The notes beneath the pieces were generated by a model that worked only from the letters and a program-made list of their open reading frames with translations, did no database searches and was not told where the DNA came from. The position numbers and the translations under genes are program-made. This document shows, in pieces, positions 1 to 64,000 of a DNA stretch of 64,000 nt (position 1 is the first letter of the stretch; every line of letters starts with the position of its first letter). Origin of the DNA: Chionoecetes opilio (Eukaryota; Arthropoda; Malacostraca; Decapoda; Majidae); contig JACEEZ010022582.1 of assembly GCA_016584305.1 (NCBI GenBank), positions 156,001 through 220,000 on the forward strand. Reading direction: 5' to 3'.

Positions 1-109
1 TCGCCCAAGACTTTATTTATTACTTATCTGTACAACTTGGAAGTGAAGGAACCATTAACCCCTTGAGACCCAGAGCGTAATTGCCTTTGTATTTTGGCTA
101 CTATTAGAC

Positions 110-446
110 TACAGTAAGCCCTCTCGTATTCGGACCTTCATTATTCGGACTTTGACATTATTCGGACCTCCTCCTCCTCCTCTTTTTTCTTTCTTTTTTT
201 TTCTCGAAATTTCCTAGCTATAAAATATACATTTAGATTTTTTTTCTTTTTTTCGAAATTTCCTAGCTATATAATATACACCTGGAATTTTTTTTTTTTT
301 TTTTTTTTAGTCGAAATTTCCTAGCTATATAATATACACCTAGAATTTTTTTTTTTTTTTTACATAGCCCCCCCATTATTCGGATCCTTGCATTACTCGG
401 ACCACTCCTTGGCCCAATTAGTCCGAATATGAGAGGTTTTACTGTA
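110..446. mobile_element. pogo/Tigger-like MITE nested in MITE A
   Basis: Terminal inverted repeats start TACAGTAAGCCCTCTCGTAT and end ATATGAGAGGTTTTACTGTA, with a TA target. The interior holds three imperfect copies of a unit containing CGAAATTTCCTAGCTATA followed by T-runs. Confidence 0.75.
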
Positions 447-520
447 TTTTAATGAATGTAAGCAATTTTTTATAGATCTGTTTAATACCCTTGTCCACTA
501 GCTAATTTGGTATATCAAGT

Positions 521-893
521 ATAGGCATCCAGCCTCTGGCCCCTTTGCTTTTGGCTCAGTTCTTGCGGCTGGAACGTGGCAGCGAGCCACGTTCCAGCCA
601 ATTAACTCATTACGCTAATTACTCATTAAGGGCTTGTTCTACGCAAAAAGTTTCACAGACCCCCTTTGATTTTGACAGCACTACTTGCATGTCCAATTTC
701 AGCTCAATCCGACAATATTTAGGAGTAGTTATTAACTCTTTGGCTTAAACTTGGTTCCACTCCCCTTACGCGAACGGGTCTTATGGTAAGTAGCAGCTCG
801 CTTCGCTCGCTGCCAATTGAGTGACTTTTTTGTATTGAGTGACGTTTTTGTTTTGACTTTTTTGTATAAAATTAGGCGTGCGCAGCACGCCTA
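521..893. other. Unidentified insertion with two perfect hairpins
   Basis: Interrupts MITE A. It carries a 14-bp-stem hairpin at 567-599 (5-nt loop) and a 13-bp-stem hairpin at 869-897 (3-nt loop), the latter at its right border. The right edge reads GCACGCCTAA followed by T, loosely resembling a Helitron 3' end. The left edge is not clear and no coding signal was found. Confidence 0.4.
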
Positions 894-985
894 ATTTATG
901 GCTAACAACAGACAATTTTATACAGCAAAGGCATGACCTGGGCTTGAAGGGGTTAACAGTAAACTCATGCCATGTTATTACTCAC

Positions 986-12892
<11,907 letters not shown>

Positions 12893-14119
12893 AGTAGTAA
12901 TTTGGGGGGTGACACTACGATGAAAAACACACGGAAACCTTAAACAATTTCCTTCCCGTCGAGAAATGTTGGAAGGTTCATCCAAACATTATACTTCAAT
13001 GACCTGTAATCACCACACATAACACTAAAGGGTCTGTTTTCATGTCTTTCTTATGTTCAAACAGGTCTCAAGTTCACGGTGAGTGTTGAGTCATTGCGGT
13101 GATATAGGCGGTATTGATGCATTGGTGGGGTTTATGCGAGAGGTGAGTCTACAGTGGCAGGCAACGGTCGGCCATCATTGTTGACACACACGGGAACAAT
13201 ACGCTCAGAAAACTAGTCCCTTTACTAAACACCCAAAGGGCCAAAACTAATAGAAATGTTTTAGTATCCCAGTGTAATAGACAAGGGAAGAGTTGAAGAG
13301 GATCTAGGAAGTTGAAGAGGACCTAGGAAGCGATACTAAGCGAGAAAGGTCACAAGAAGAAGAAGATACCTATTCCTATCCCTATCCTAAATATTATTCC
13401 CAGGCTAGATAGCTTATAGACTTACCAATAAGACTTACTAATAAATAGATATAACATACAAATTAGTTCTTACCACCTAACCTTAATAAGTACCAATGTC
13501 CTATCCTATCTTAACTTTTCCTATATTATCCTTTGATTCCTGTGGATCATATCCTAAATATTATTCTCAGACTGTTTTAAGATAGATATAACCTGTGAAT
13601 GCGTCTCAATAATATGGTTACATGTTATAGAGTTGCTTGGGAAGGTTAGGTTAAAGCAGATACAGTTGTAAAGGAAATATGTAAGTAATACGTACGTACC
13701 CCACTATCTGATTGACCTAATGACCTAACCTCTTCTAACCTATCCTATCACATCCTAACCTTCATTCATAGGCTACTTTACTGCGAACTCATTAGCCTTT
13801 TCACGTATTGAACTAATATGCATATAATTGAGTTTTTGAAGCAAGAGTTTTGAAGTTATAGGTACGAAAATCAGTGTACAGAAGCCCATTTCAACCCAAT
13901 TTTAGCCGTTTTTCTGCCCGTTTCAGCAATTTTCCAGCCCATGTCAGCCGTTCCTCAGCCCAATTTCAGCCGTTTCTCAGCCTAATTCAGCCCAATTTCA
14001 ACCTGAGTAGGTAATGACAAAAAATCTACGTAAGCCATTTTTCTGTTTCTTTCCTATATCATCCTAACGCACACACATGTCACAATGAAATAAATAAATG
14101 TTTAGCGGAAGAATACGAG
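12893..14119. other. Divergent intergenic/upstream region of Cul3 and PCCB
   Basis: No coding signal. Probably holds the Cul3 5' UTR and promoter and perhaps a non-coding first exon of PCCB. AT-rich, with scattered CCTATCC and CAGCCC degenerate repeats (13360-13990). No TATA box or start site could be assigned with confidence. Confidence 0.5.
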
Positions 14120-16009
14120 GCAAACAGGTAAATAATCGCCCCCCCGGTTCCCACCCCTTATATAGGTATGCCACCTGAGCCTGCAGGTAAATAATCGCCC
14201 CCCGCCCCCCCCCCCTTAGGTATGCCACCTGAGCCTGCAGGTAAATAATCGCCCCCCCCCCGGTTCCCCCCCCCCTTAGGTATGCCAGCTGAGCCTGCAG
14301 GTAAATAATCGCCCCCCCCCCCCGGTTCCCCCCCCTTAGGTATGCCAGCTGAGCCTGCAGGTAAATAATCGCCCCCCCCCCCCCGGTTCCCCCCCTTAGG
14401 TATGCCAGCTGAGCCTGCAGGTAAATAATCCCCCCCCCCGGTTCCCCCCCTTAGGTATGCCAGCTGAGTCTGCAGGTAAATAATCGCCCCCCCCCCCGGT
14501 TCCCCCCTTAGGTATGCCAGCTGAGCCTGCAGGTAAATAATCGCCGCCCCCCCGGTTCCCCCCCTTAGGTATGCCAGCTGAGCCTGCAGGTAATATCCCC
14601 CCCCCCGGTTCCCCCTCTTAGGTATGCCAGCTGAGCCTGCAGGTAAATAATCGCCCCCCCCCTTAGGTATGCCAGCTGAGCCTGCAGGTAAATAATTCCC
14701 CCCCCTCCCCCGGTTCCCCCCCTTAGGTATGCCAGCTGAGCCTGCAGGTAAATAATCCCCCCCCCCCGGTTTCCCACCCTTAGGTATGCCAGCTGAGCCT
14801 GCAGGTAAATAATCCCCTTCCCCCCCCCCCCCCCCCCCCCGGTTCCCCCCCTTAGGTATGCCAGCTGAGCCTGCAGGTAAATAATCGCCCCCCCCCCGGT
14901 TCCCCCCCTTAGGTATGCCAGCTGAGCCTGCAGGTAAATAATCCCCCCCCCGGTTCCCCCCCTTAGGTATGCCAGCTGAGCCTGCAGGTAAATAATCCCC
15001 CCCCCCCGGTTCCCCCCCTTAGGTATGCCAGCTGAGCCTGCAGGTAAATAATCCCCCCCCCGGTTCCCCCCCTCTTAGGTATGCCAGCTGAGCCTGCAGG
15101 TAAATAATCGCCCCCCCCCCCCCTTAGGTATGCCAGCTGAGCCTGCAGGTAAATAATCCCCCCCACCCCCCCGGTTCCCCCCCTTAGGTATGCCAGCTGA
15201 GCCTGCAGGTAAATAATCCCCCCCCCCCCCGGTTCCCCCCCTTAGGTATGCCAGCTGAGCCTGCAGGTAAATAATCCCCCCCCCCCGGTTCCCCCCCTTA
15301 GGTATGCCAGCTGAGCCTGCAGGTAAATAATCCCCCCCCCCCCCGGTTCCCCCCCTTAGGTATGCCAGCTGAGCCTGCAGGTAAATAATCCCCCCCCCCC
15401 CGGTTTCCCCCCCTTAGGTATGCCAGCTGAGCCTGCAGGTAAATAATCGCCCCCCCCCGGTTCCCCCCCTTAGGTATGCCAGCTGAGCCTGCAGGTAGAT
15501 AATCCCCCCCCCCGGTTCCCCCCCTTAGGTATGCCAGCTGAGCCTGCAGGTAAATAATCGCCCCCCCCCCGGTTCACCCCCTTAGGTATGCCAGCTGAGC
15601 CTGCAGGTAAATAATCCCCCCCCCCGGTTCCCCCCTTAGGTATGCCAGCTGAGCCTGCAGGTAAATAATCGCCCCCCCCCCCCGGTTCCCCCCCTTAGGT
15701 ATGCCAGCTGAGCCTGCAGGTAAATAATCCCCCCCCTCCCCCCCCCCTTCGGTATGCCAGCTGAGCCTGCAGGTAAATAATCCCCCCCCTCCCCCCCCCT
15801 TAGGTATGCCAGCTGAGCCTGCAGGTAAATAATCCCCCCCCTCCCCCCCCCCTTCGGTATGCCAGCTGAGCCTGCAGGTAAATAATCCCCCCCTCCCCCC
15901 CCCCTTCGGTATGCCAGCTGAGCCTGCAGGTAAATAATCGGCCCCCCTCCCCCCCCCTTAGGTATGCCAGCTGAGCCTGCAGGTAAATAATCGCCCCCTG
16001 TTAGAGTAG

Positions 16010-16105
16010 CGGGTCTCACCAATAAAGGTTGCACCGCTCGGGATTCGAACCCGGGACCTTCCCCATGCCGGGCGGCTGTGCTTCCCGTTACACCACGGGA
16101 ACCTT
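16010..16105 (-). other. tRNA-like insertion inside the C-rich array
   Basis: The minus strand begins GGTTCCCGTGGTGTAACGGG (A-box-like, with a D-arm GTG/CAC) and contains GGGTTCGAATCCC (B box and T-arm). The anticodon stem and lower acceptor stem pair poorly, so this is a tRNA pseudogene or tRNA-derived SINE head rather than a working tRNA. Confidence 0.5.
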
Positions 16106-16147
16106 TCTAGTGACACCCCCCCCTCCCTCTTAGGTATGCCAGCTGAG

Positions 16148-16185
16148 CCGAGGCCTACGATATACATGTATATCGTAGGCCTCGG
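16148..16185. other. 38-bp perfect palindrome with 5-bp duplication
   Basis: Each arm is CCGAGGCCTACGATATACA, meeting with no spacer. It is inserted in an otherwise regular minisatellite unit, with CTGAG on both sides as a target-site duplication. Confidence 0.85.
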
Positions 16186-16256
16186 CTGAGCCTGCAGGTA
16201 AATAATCCCCCCCCCCCTTCCCCCCCCTTTAGGTATGCCAGCTGAGTCTAGTAAAC

Positions 16257-28274
<12,018 letters not shown>

Positions 28275-28507
28275 CAATCCTGAGACACAGGTGCTGTTGC
28301 TCTGTACAGTATTCCTCAGTGTAGTCATCAGTGTTGTGATATGATGATAGGTAAGTAATTAGGCTGAAAATAGAGTATTACTGTGAAGTGTGAAATAAAC
28401 TTAAGAATATGTTCTTATTACCATTGATGTCAGATGTTATGGTAGTAGTCCCAAAGTATGATCTTGTTTGAGTATGTACCCTATTCATGTGCAATACATG
28501 CCTGATA

Positions 28508-28860
28508 CACAGAGCCGCCCCGAGGCATAAGCCAACTAAATGGCTGCTTAGGCCACCCAAACTCCTATGGGGCCCCTAATCTCTTCCAGAGGGGCCTCAA
28601 ATGATCAAATCTACTTAGGGGTCTACAATTTCCTGAGGGGCCCACAAGCTCCTGAGGGGCCCACATGCTCCTGAGGGGCCCCCAGCTCCTGAGGGCCCCC
28701 ATGCTCCTGAGGGGCCAACAAGCTCCTGAGGGGCCCCCAATCTTCTGAGGGGCCCCCAAGCTCCTGAGGGGCCCACAGGTTCATGAGGGGCCCCCAATCT
28801 TCTGAGGGGCCCCAGAAGCAAATCCAGCTCAGGGCCCCCTATAGGCTTGGACCGGCCCTG
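28508..28860. mobile_element. hAT-like MITE with internal ~20-bp repeats
   Basis: Ends CAGAGCCGCCCCGAGGC and GCTTGGACCGGCCCTG resemble a common hAT MITE. The target-site duplication is imperfect (cctgatac/cctgatgt). The interior, 28610-28815, is a degenerate tandem of CTCCTGAGGGGCCC. Confidence 0.6.
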
Positions 28861-30752
28861 CCTGATGTATCCAAGAGAGACATTCTGTCATTAAAGATAG
28901 TACAGTAGTGTATTTCTAAGTTCACTTTACAGCTTAACATAATTATGTCATATGTGAAATTATATTTTTATTAAATAGAATATGTACCACAAGTGTTCTG
29001 TACGTATGACTTTTCTCCTTTTTTTCAATAGATAAGTATATACATATATCATGCAATATCTTTTCACTTATTAACAAATCTTAACATCTGGGACAGGTGA
29101 TTTATATTATTATTGCACGTCAACCAAAGGTGCAAATCTACATGCAACAATATCAACAGCAACGACTTTTTCTGGTCTATTTTGATGTATGGAAAGATTG
29201 GTATATTTTTTCACACAAAGAATGAGAAATAATAATCAAAAAATTTTTTTTACACTCGAGGCTAAAAGGATATTCTTAGCAAAGCCAGTAGAATAAGGTA
29301 ATTAGCTAGGTATATATAGGTAATCAAGTAGTAGCCTAATTCTAACTGGCTTTGGGTCGTAGTGGCGCGGCAATATATAGCTTTTTAAATTTGAAAATGT
29401 GGATATCTAGGTACGGTAGGTACATGCAACAGTTTCAAGAGCAACTACTTTTTCTGAACTATTTTGATGTATGGAAAGATCGTGATTCATTTTTCAGATA
29501 AACAAATTGAGATATACTTATAGTCTGGTAGATAATGGGTTTTTTTCGCACTCAAGGCTAGTAGAAGAAAAGTGGTAGCGGCTCGGCAATCACCCCGCCG
29601 CCGCTGCCCGCCACTGTGCTAGGTAGAAGTGAGCTCCAAAGTTTTAATTCACGTTATAATAGCTTTGTGGCTGTGACTGCTGTGTGCTATGTGTTTTAAG
29701 ATGTTTTCATGCTTCACTGTAGTGTTTTCAGTAGTTTGTGATGTTATGGGGAGAGTGTAAACCTATCATTGGTTTCTCAGGCGAAGGGTCCGAATGAAAT
29801 GAAAGGCTTTTTTTTTATTGCGGCAGACCACTTCCGAACTCCCGCTAGTGGTTTCCTCCTTCCGGTCTCCGATTCTCGAGGTCCTAAACTGTTGTTAAGA
29901 CGTGTACGAGAGAGCAAGGAAATATGGGAAGACGCGTTTATGGAGGTTGGAAAATATCATGAGTTAGTTATATATGCGACAAGCGCGAGGGAGGGAGGCA
30001 AGATTCAAGGTCGTGGCATGAGCTGCAAAGTTTTCATTCACGTTAAATATAATAGCTTTGTGGCTGTGACTTCTGTGTGATATGTGTTTTAAGATGTTTG
30101 CATGATTCACTGTAGTGTTTTCAGTAGTTTGTGATGTTTTGGGGAGAGAGTAAACCTATGATTAGTCTCTCAAGCAAAGTGGTGCACGGAACGACACCTA
30201 CCGAGCGAATTTGACACCATTACGATTTTATTCCCAAACGGACACGTGCCATTTTTTGTAAGTATTTATCACATTTTCTCTTTACTTCTTCATTCCCTCG
30301 TAGACAAGATTGTTGCAGTGTAGGCTGCCTAATTATTTCAAATATCGGGTTTTCGTGAATCATGGCAAGTTGGCATCAAACACGTAGATTCCGTGCTGGT
30401 GACGCCGAAACAAACTACACTCAAACACCGGAATACGTGAGCATGGAGTTATGGTTTTAGGTGGTAGCCTGGGCAAGCTCTAAAACTAAGCTATGGAATT
30501 GATAACATTCATGTCTTAGCAGAGAAGTCCAGTCATATACGTATTCTAGAAAATTAACTCACGTAAACGTTACTATATAGCGTAACTAAACACTTGACCA
30601 TAGCTGCGGTAATCGATTTTGTGATAGCAATGCCACCTCTTCAAAGTAACTAGAAAATGAACTCAGAGAGAGAGAGAGAGGTAAAAACTCTGATACACTT
30701 CATTGAAATTTGGAAGGAGCTGGACCTGATCTTTTATAACATGATGGGTTGC

Positions 30753-31271
30753 CAGGGGCGTAGCTAGACATTTGGGGGCCTGGGGGCTTACTTCCTGGAG
30801 GGGCCCCCTCTAAAGTTTGCAGGTGTTTAGGGGGAGGGCCTCGGAATGTGCAGCGTCCCTGCGCATTCGGTCAGCGGTTCGAGTCCGCCTAGTTCGTGCT
30901 GACGTGGCGGCGCTTTGTATAGTCAATAACCTTGTAGTTGGTACTTGCAAAGTGTCTAGATAGGATGAAAATCTTATCTTATCTTGGGGGGGGGCGGGGG
31001 GAGGCGAGCGAAACGAGCCCAACCAGCTGGGGGGTTTCGGGGATTTTTTTTGGAAAATGAACATATTTTGGGGCATTTTGAGACTTCTTTCAATGTCCAT
31101 GAATCCTTTTTAATCCGAATTATTTTCAGCACTGATTGAGTGCTGAATTATTTTCAGCATTGCAGATCAGCACTGATTGAGTGATGCATTTGGGGGCCCC
31201 CCTGTCTTGGGGGCCCGGGGGGTGATTTCAAACAGCCCCCCCCCCCCCCCCCCCCCCTAGCTACGCTACTG
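30753..31271. mobile_element. hAT-like MITE with exact 8-bp duplication and nested SINE
   Basis: Begins CAGGGGCGTAGCTAG and ends CTAGCTACGCTACTG. TGGGTTGC flanks both sides (30745-30752 and 31272-31279). About 30850-30985 is a tRNA-derived SINE fragment with a B box (GGTTCGAGTCC) and an (ATCTT)n tail. Confidence 0.88.
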
Positions 31272-31299
31272 TGGGTTGCCATCACAGTTTCATGGGTAA

Positions 31300-31623
31300 A
31301 TTTCCTGACGAACACCGAACTTCCTTTGGTGGACGAAACTTTTTTTTCTGATGTGTTTTGAATGATTCTGCTAACCGTTTCTATCGCAAATCACAATATT
31401 TTTTTTCTTTTAGTGATTTGCAACAAAATGACAAAAAAACAAATTGAACCTAACCTAACCTTTACCCAACCTAACCTAACCTAACCTTTAACTAACTATA
31501 AAAAAAAGAAGGAAAAAAAAAAAAATTGCAACAGAAACAGTTAGCAGATTAATTCAAAACACATCAAAACTCACCAGAAAAAAATAGTTTTGTCCACCAA
31601 AGTGAATTCGATGTTCATCTGGA
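31300..31623. mobile_element. Foldback element with CCTAA-rich core
   Basis: Arms of roughly 80 bp are inverted copies (CTTTGGTGGACGAAACTTTT against GTTTTGTCCACCAAAG). The core has runs of AACCT (31446-31492). Same architecture as 12245-12765 but different arm sequence. Confidence 0.8.
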
Positions 31624-32647
31624 ATAATACAGTTTCAAGTCACGAGTGTCTGAGGATATAGAAACACAGCCAGGGATATGTGTCTAGTTTTATTCATAGC
31701 CCCTCCCAATTAAGAGGAAAGAACAAGAAATCATCAGAAATATCAATAAGCACTCGACAATTTTTTTTAAGGAGTGTATATTTTTAAAACTTGTCATAAT
31801 GATCAGCCTCTGTGAACCAGATGTCGCGCCTGTCACGGCCTTGTCACGGCCTCACACTCTAGGGTGAGGCCAGCAGGGTAGCGGCCTTGCTCGGGGCTAT
31901 AGTGTGAGGTAAGGTGCTCCCTGAGGTCACGCAGGCTGAACCCATGAACATCAAACATAAAAGAAACAATGGCAGAGATGAGACACACAGCGGAGGCTAA
32001 GCAAGCATAGCCAAGTTAAAATCTCTTAGGGATAAAGAATTCTCATCATACATATTATATGTTGTCAAGATAAATAAGTTTGATATAATTAAATTCTTAT
32101 ATACAATATCATCATGTGACAAGGGTGTGTGCACGGTTTGTGGTTACATCGTAGAGTAACATGAAGAAGGTGAACACAAGCAAAAGCAACAAATCAAGAT
32201 GAGCGTCGAAGGCGTGAGGGTTAGGTCAGACATCGCTGTCTACACTTTACTGGCTCTGATTAACCTTAAACTATGCAGTAAAGCTTATGTTCCTTACTCT
32301 ATCATACACTAGAATCAACTCAAGGCACTGAAATTTATATCACTATTATAGCATAGGCACCATTGGTTACATGTAAGGCTGGCATAGACCTTGTCACTGA
32401 GGAACAAATAAATATTTGTAATTAGTTAGCCATTTTGAGAGCGAGCATGTTAACCACATCGGATGATCGTGAGTGTTGTTAGCACAGGGAAGATGCTCCT
32501 GCTTTGTCCAGCGTAGGGTGTTGGGTGGTGGTGGTGGTAGTCGTGTTGCTACAGTAGGCTGGCTGTTTCTGTAGAGTTGGCTGTGGAAGGGAGCAGGAGG
32601 CCCCTTTCTGAGGATTTGCTGGGGACCTGTTGGCCTTGTGAAGTGGC

Positions 32648-63658
<31,011 letters not shown>

Positions 63659-64000
63659 CTGCACCCGCGACACACACGCACAGACAGACAGACAGACAGA
63701 CGCACACACACGTGAAGGGGACCACCACATTAGATAGATCATCGTGGAATGCCTCACTTAATAAATGCTTCTCCTATATCTTATCCCTCAACTCAACCTT
63801 ATAGCTCCTAGCTCACCAACATAGCAACAAAATAAGGAAAATGATAATGATAAAGATAATAGTAATAACAATAATGATCACAATAATAATAATAGCACCA
63901 ATTACAGCAAATAAAACATCCCGTGCAGATATTAGGAAGCATAGAGGTGGATATCATAACTTACTATTAGTCAGGCCGAAACTAAAGTTCACCCTATCCT

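Larger units (their letters stand above)
55..956. mobile_element. TTAA-flanked MITE copy A, with nested insertions
   Basis: The left end TTAACCCCTTGAGACCCAG begins at 55 and the right end CTTGAAGGGGTTAA finishes at 956. The normal length of this family here is about 210 bp. This copy is swollen by two insertions, at 110-446 and about 521-893. It sits in the TTAA of a duplicated copy of Cul3 exon 11's 3' edge. Confidence 0.85.
14120..16256. repeat. C-rich ~55-bp minisatellite upstream of the PCCB start
   Basis: Roughly 35 units: a run of about 7-20 C, often with GGTTC, then CTTAG, GTATGCCAGCTGAGCCTGC and AGGTAAATAATC. Unit form is polypyrimidine tract, AG, 21-nt block, CAG, GTAAAT, so each unit looks like a mini-exon with both splice sites. 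The final unit runs straight into the PCCB start-codon exon (CCCTTTAG then GTATGCCAGCTGAGTCTAG). It is interrupted by a tRNA-like insert and a 38-bp palindrome. Confidence 0.95.
28275..32647. other. Intergenic region between convergent PCCB and Zasp-like genes
   Basis: No gene supported. It holds the PCCB 3' UTR start, hAT-like and foldback elements, and diverged direct duplications. About 29130-29190 recurs at 29425-29490, and 29629-29783 recurs at 30020-30182. A 103-codon open frame at 29769-30080 overlaps the second duplication and has no recognisable homology. Confidence 0.6.

Noticed and set aside
12893..12985. Longer Cul3 N-terminus from the ATG at 12985
   Set aside because: The frame is open, but family members start shortly before KMRIRAFP; the upstream part has no similarity and is more likely 5' UTR.
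16010..16105. Functional tRNA gene
   Set aside because: A and B boxes are present, but the anticodon stem and lower acceptor stem do not pair; kept only as tRNA-like.
29769..30080. 103-codon frame as a gene
   Set aside because: Overlaps a diverged direct duplication, shows no homology and no splice or promoter support.
31440..31495. Interstitial telomere
   Set aside because: Only a few AACCT units, inside the core of a foldback element; too short and impure for a telomere relic.

Overview
This window looks like nuclear DNA of an arthropod, most likely a decapod crustacean. Every gene found has introns with GT-AG borders. The best protein matches are arthropod-like, such as a Zasp52-type PDZ/LIM protein. 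(CCTAA)n arthropod-telomere-type motifs occur, and introns are packed with very long (TG)n, (TC)n and (GA)n tracts, minisatellites and non-autonomous transposons. The species cannot be fixed from this window.

Layout. Minus strand, 12892 down to the left edge: Cullin-3 (Cul3). Eleven coding exons are visible and the C-terminal neddylation end lies off the left edge. Plus strand, 16257-28274: the complete coding region of mitochondrial propionyl-CoA carboxylase beta subunit (PCCB), ten exons, head-to-head with Cul3. The gap of about 3.4 kb between their start codons is mostly a 2.1-kb C-rich minisatellite. About 28.3-32.6 kb is intergenic and transposon-rich, with PCCB and the next gene converging. 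Minus strand, 63658 down to 32648: a Zasp52-like Z-disc protein. Nineteen exons are visible, with four LIM domains. The PDZ-coding 5' end lies off the right edge.

The three genes have unrelated jobs: Cul3-RING ubiquitin ligase scaffold, mitochondrial propionate/branched-chain catabolism, and sarcomere Z-disc scaffold. Nothing suggests they work together.

The unusual content is in how exons, splice sites and repeats relate. (1) Short exon edges with their splice sites are copied in tandem into the neighbouring intron at seven or more exons of all three genes, from one extra copy to arrays of tens. (2) PCCB intron 9 holds about 60 copies of a 27-28-bp unit, many reading AG|GTAAGTATG, the form of a U1 target or recursive-splice site. 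(3) Tails of two interspersed repeat families lie within about 25 nt of five 3' splice sites. (4) The Zasp-like gene has four pairs of alternative exons, three at LIM half-fingers, whose reading phases allow only one of each pair. (5) A ~210-bp MITE with TTAA target sites occurs about 17 times, and two filled/empty paralogous sites in this window prove the TTAA duplication. Two single-base frameshifts, one in PCCB and one in the Zasp-like gene, are probably assembly errors.

All coordinates come from reading splice sites and protein similarity by eye. No alignment or transcript data were available.
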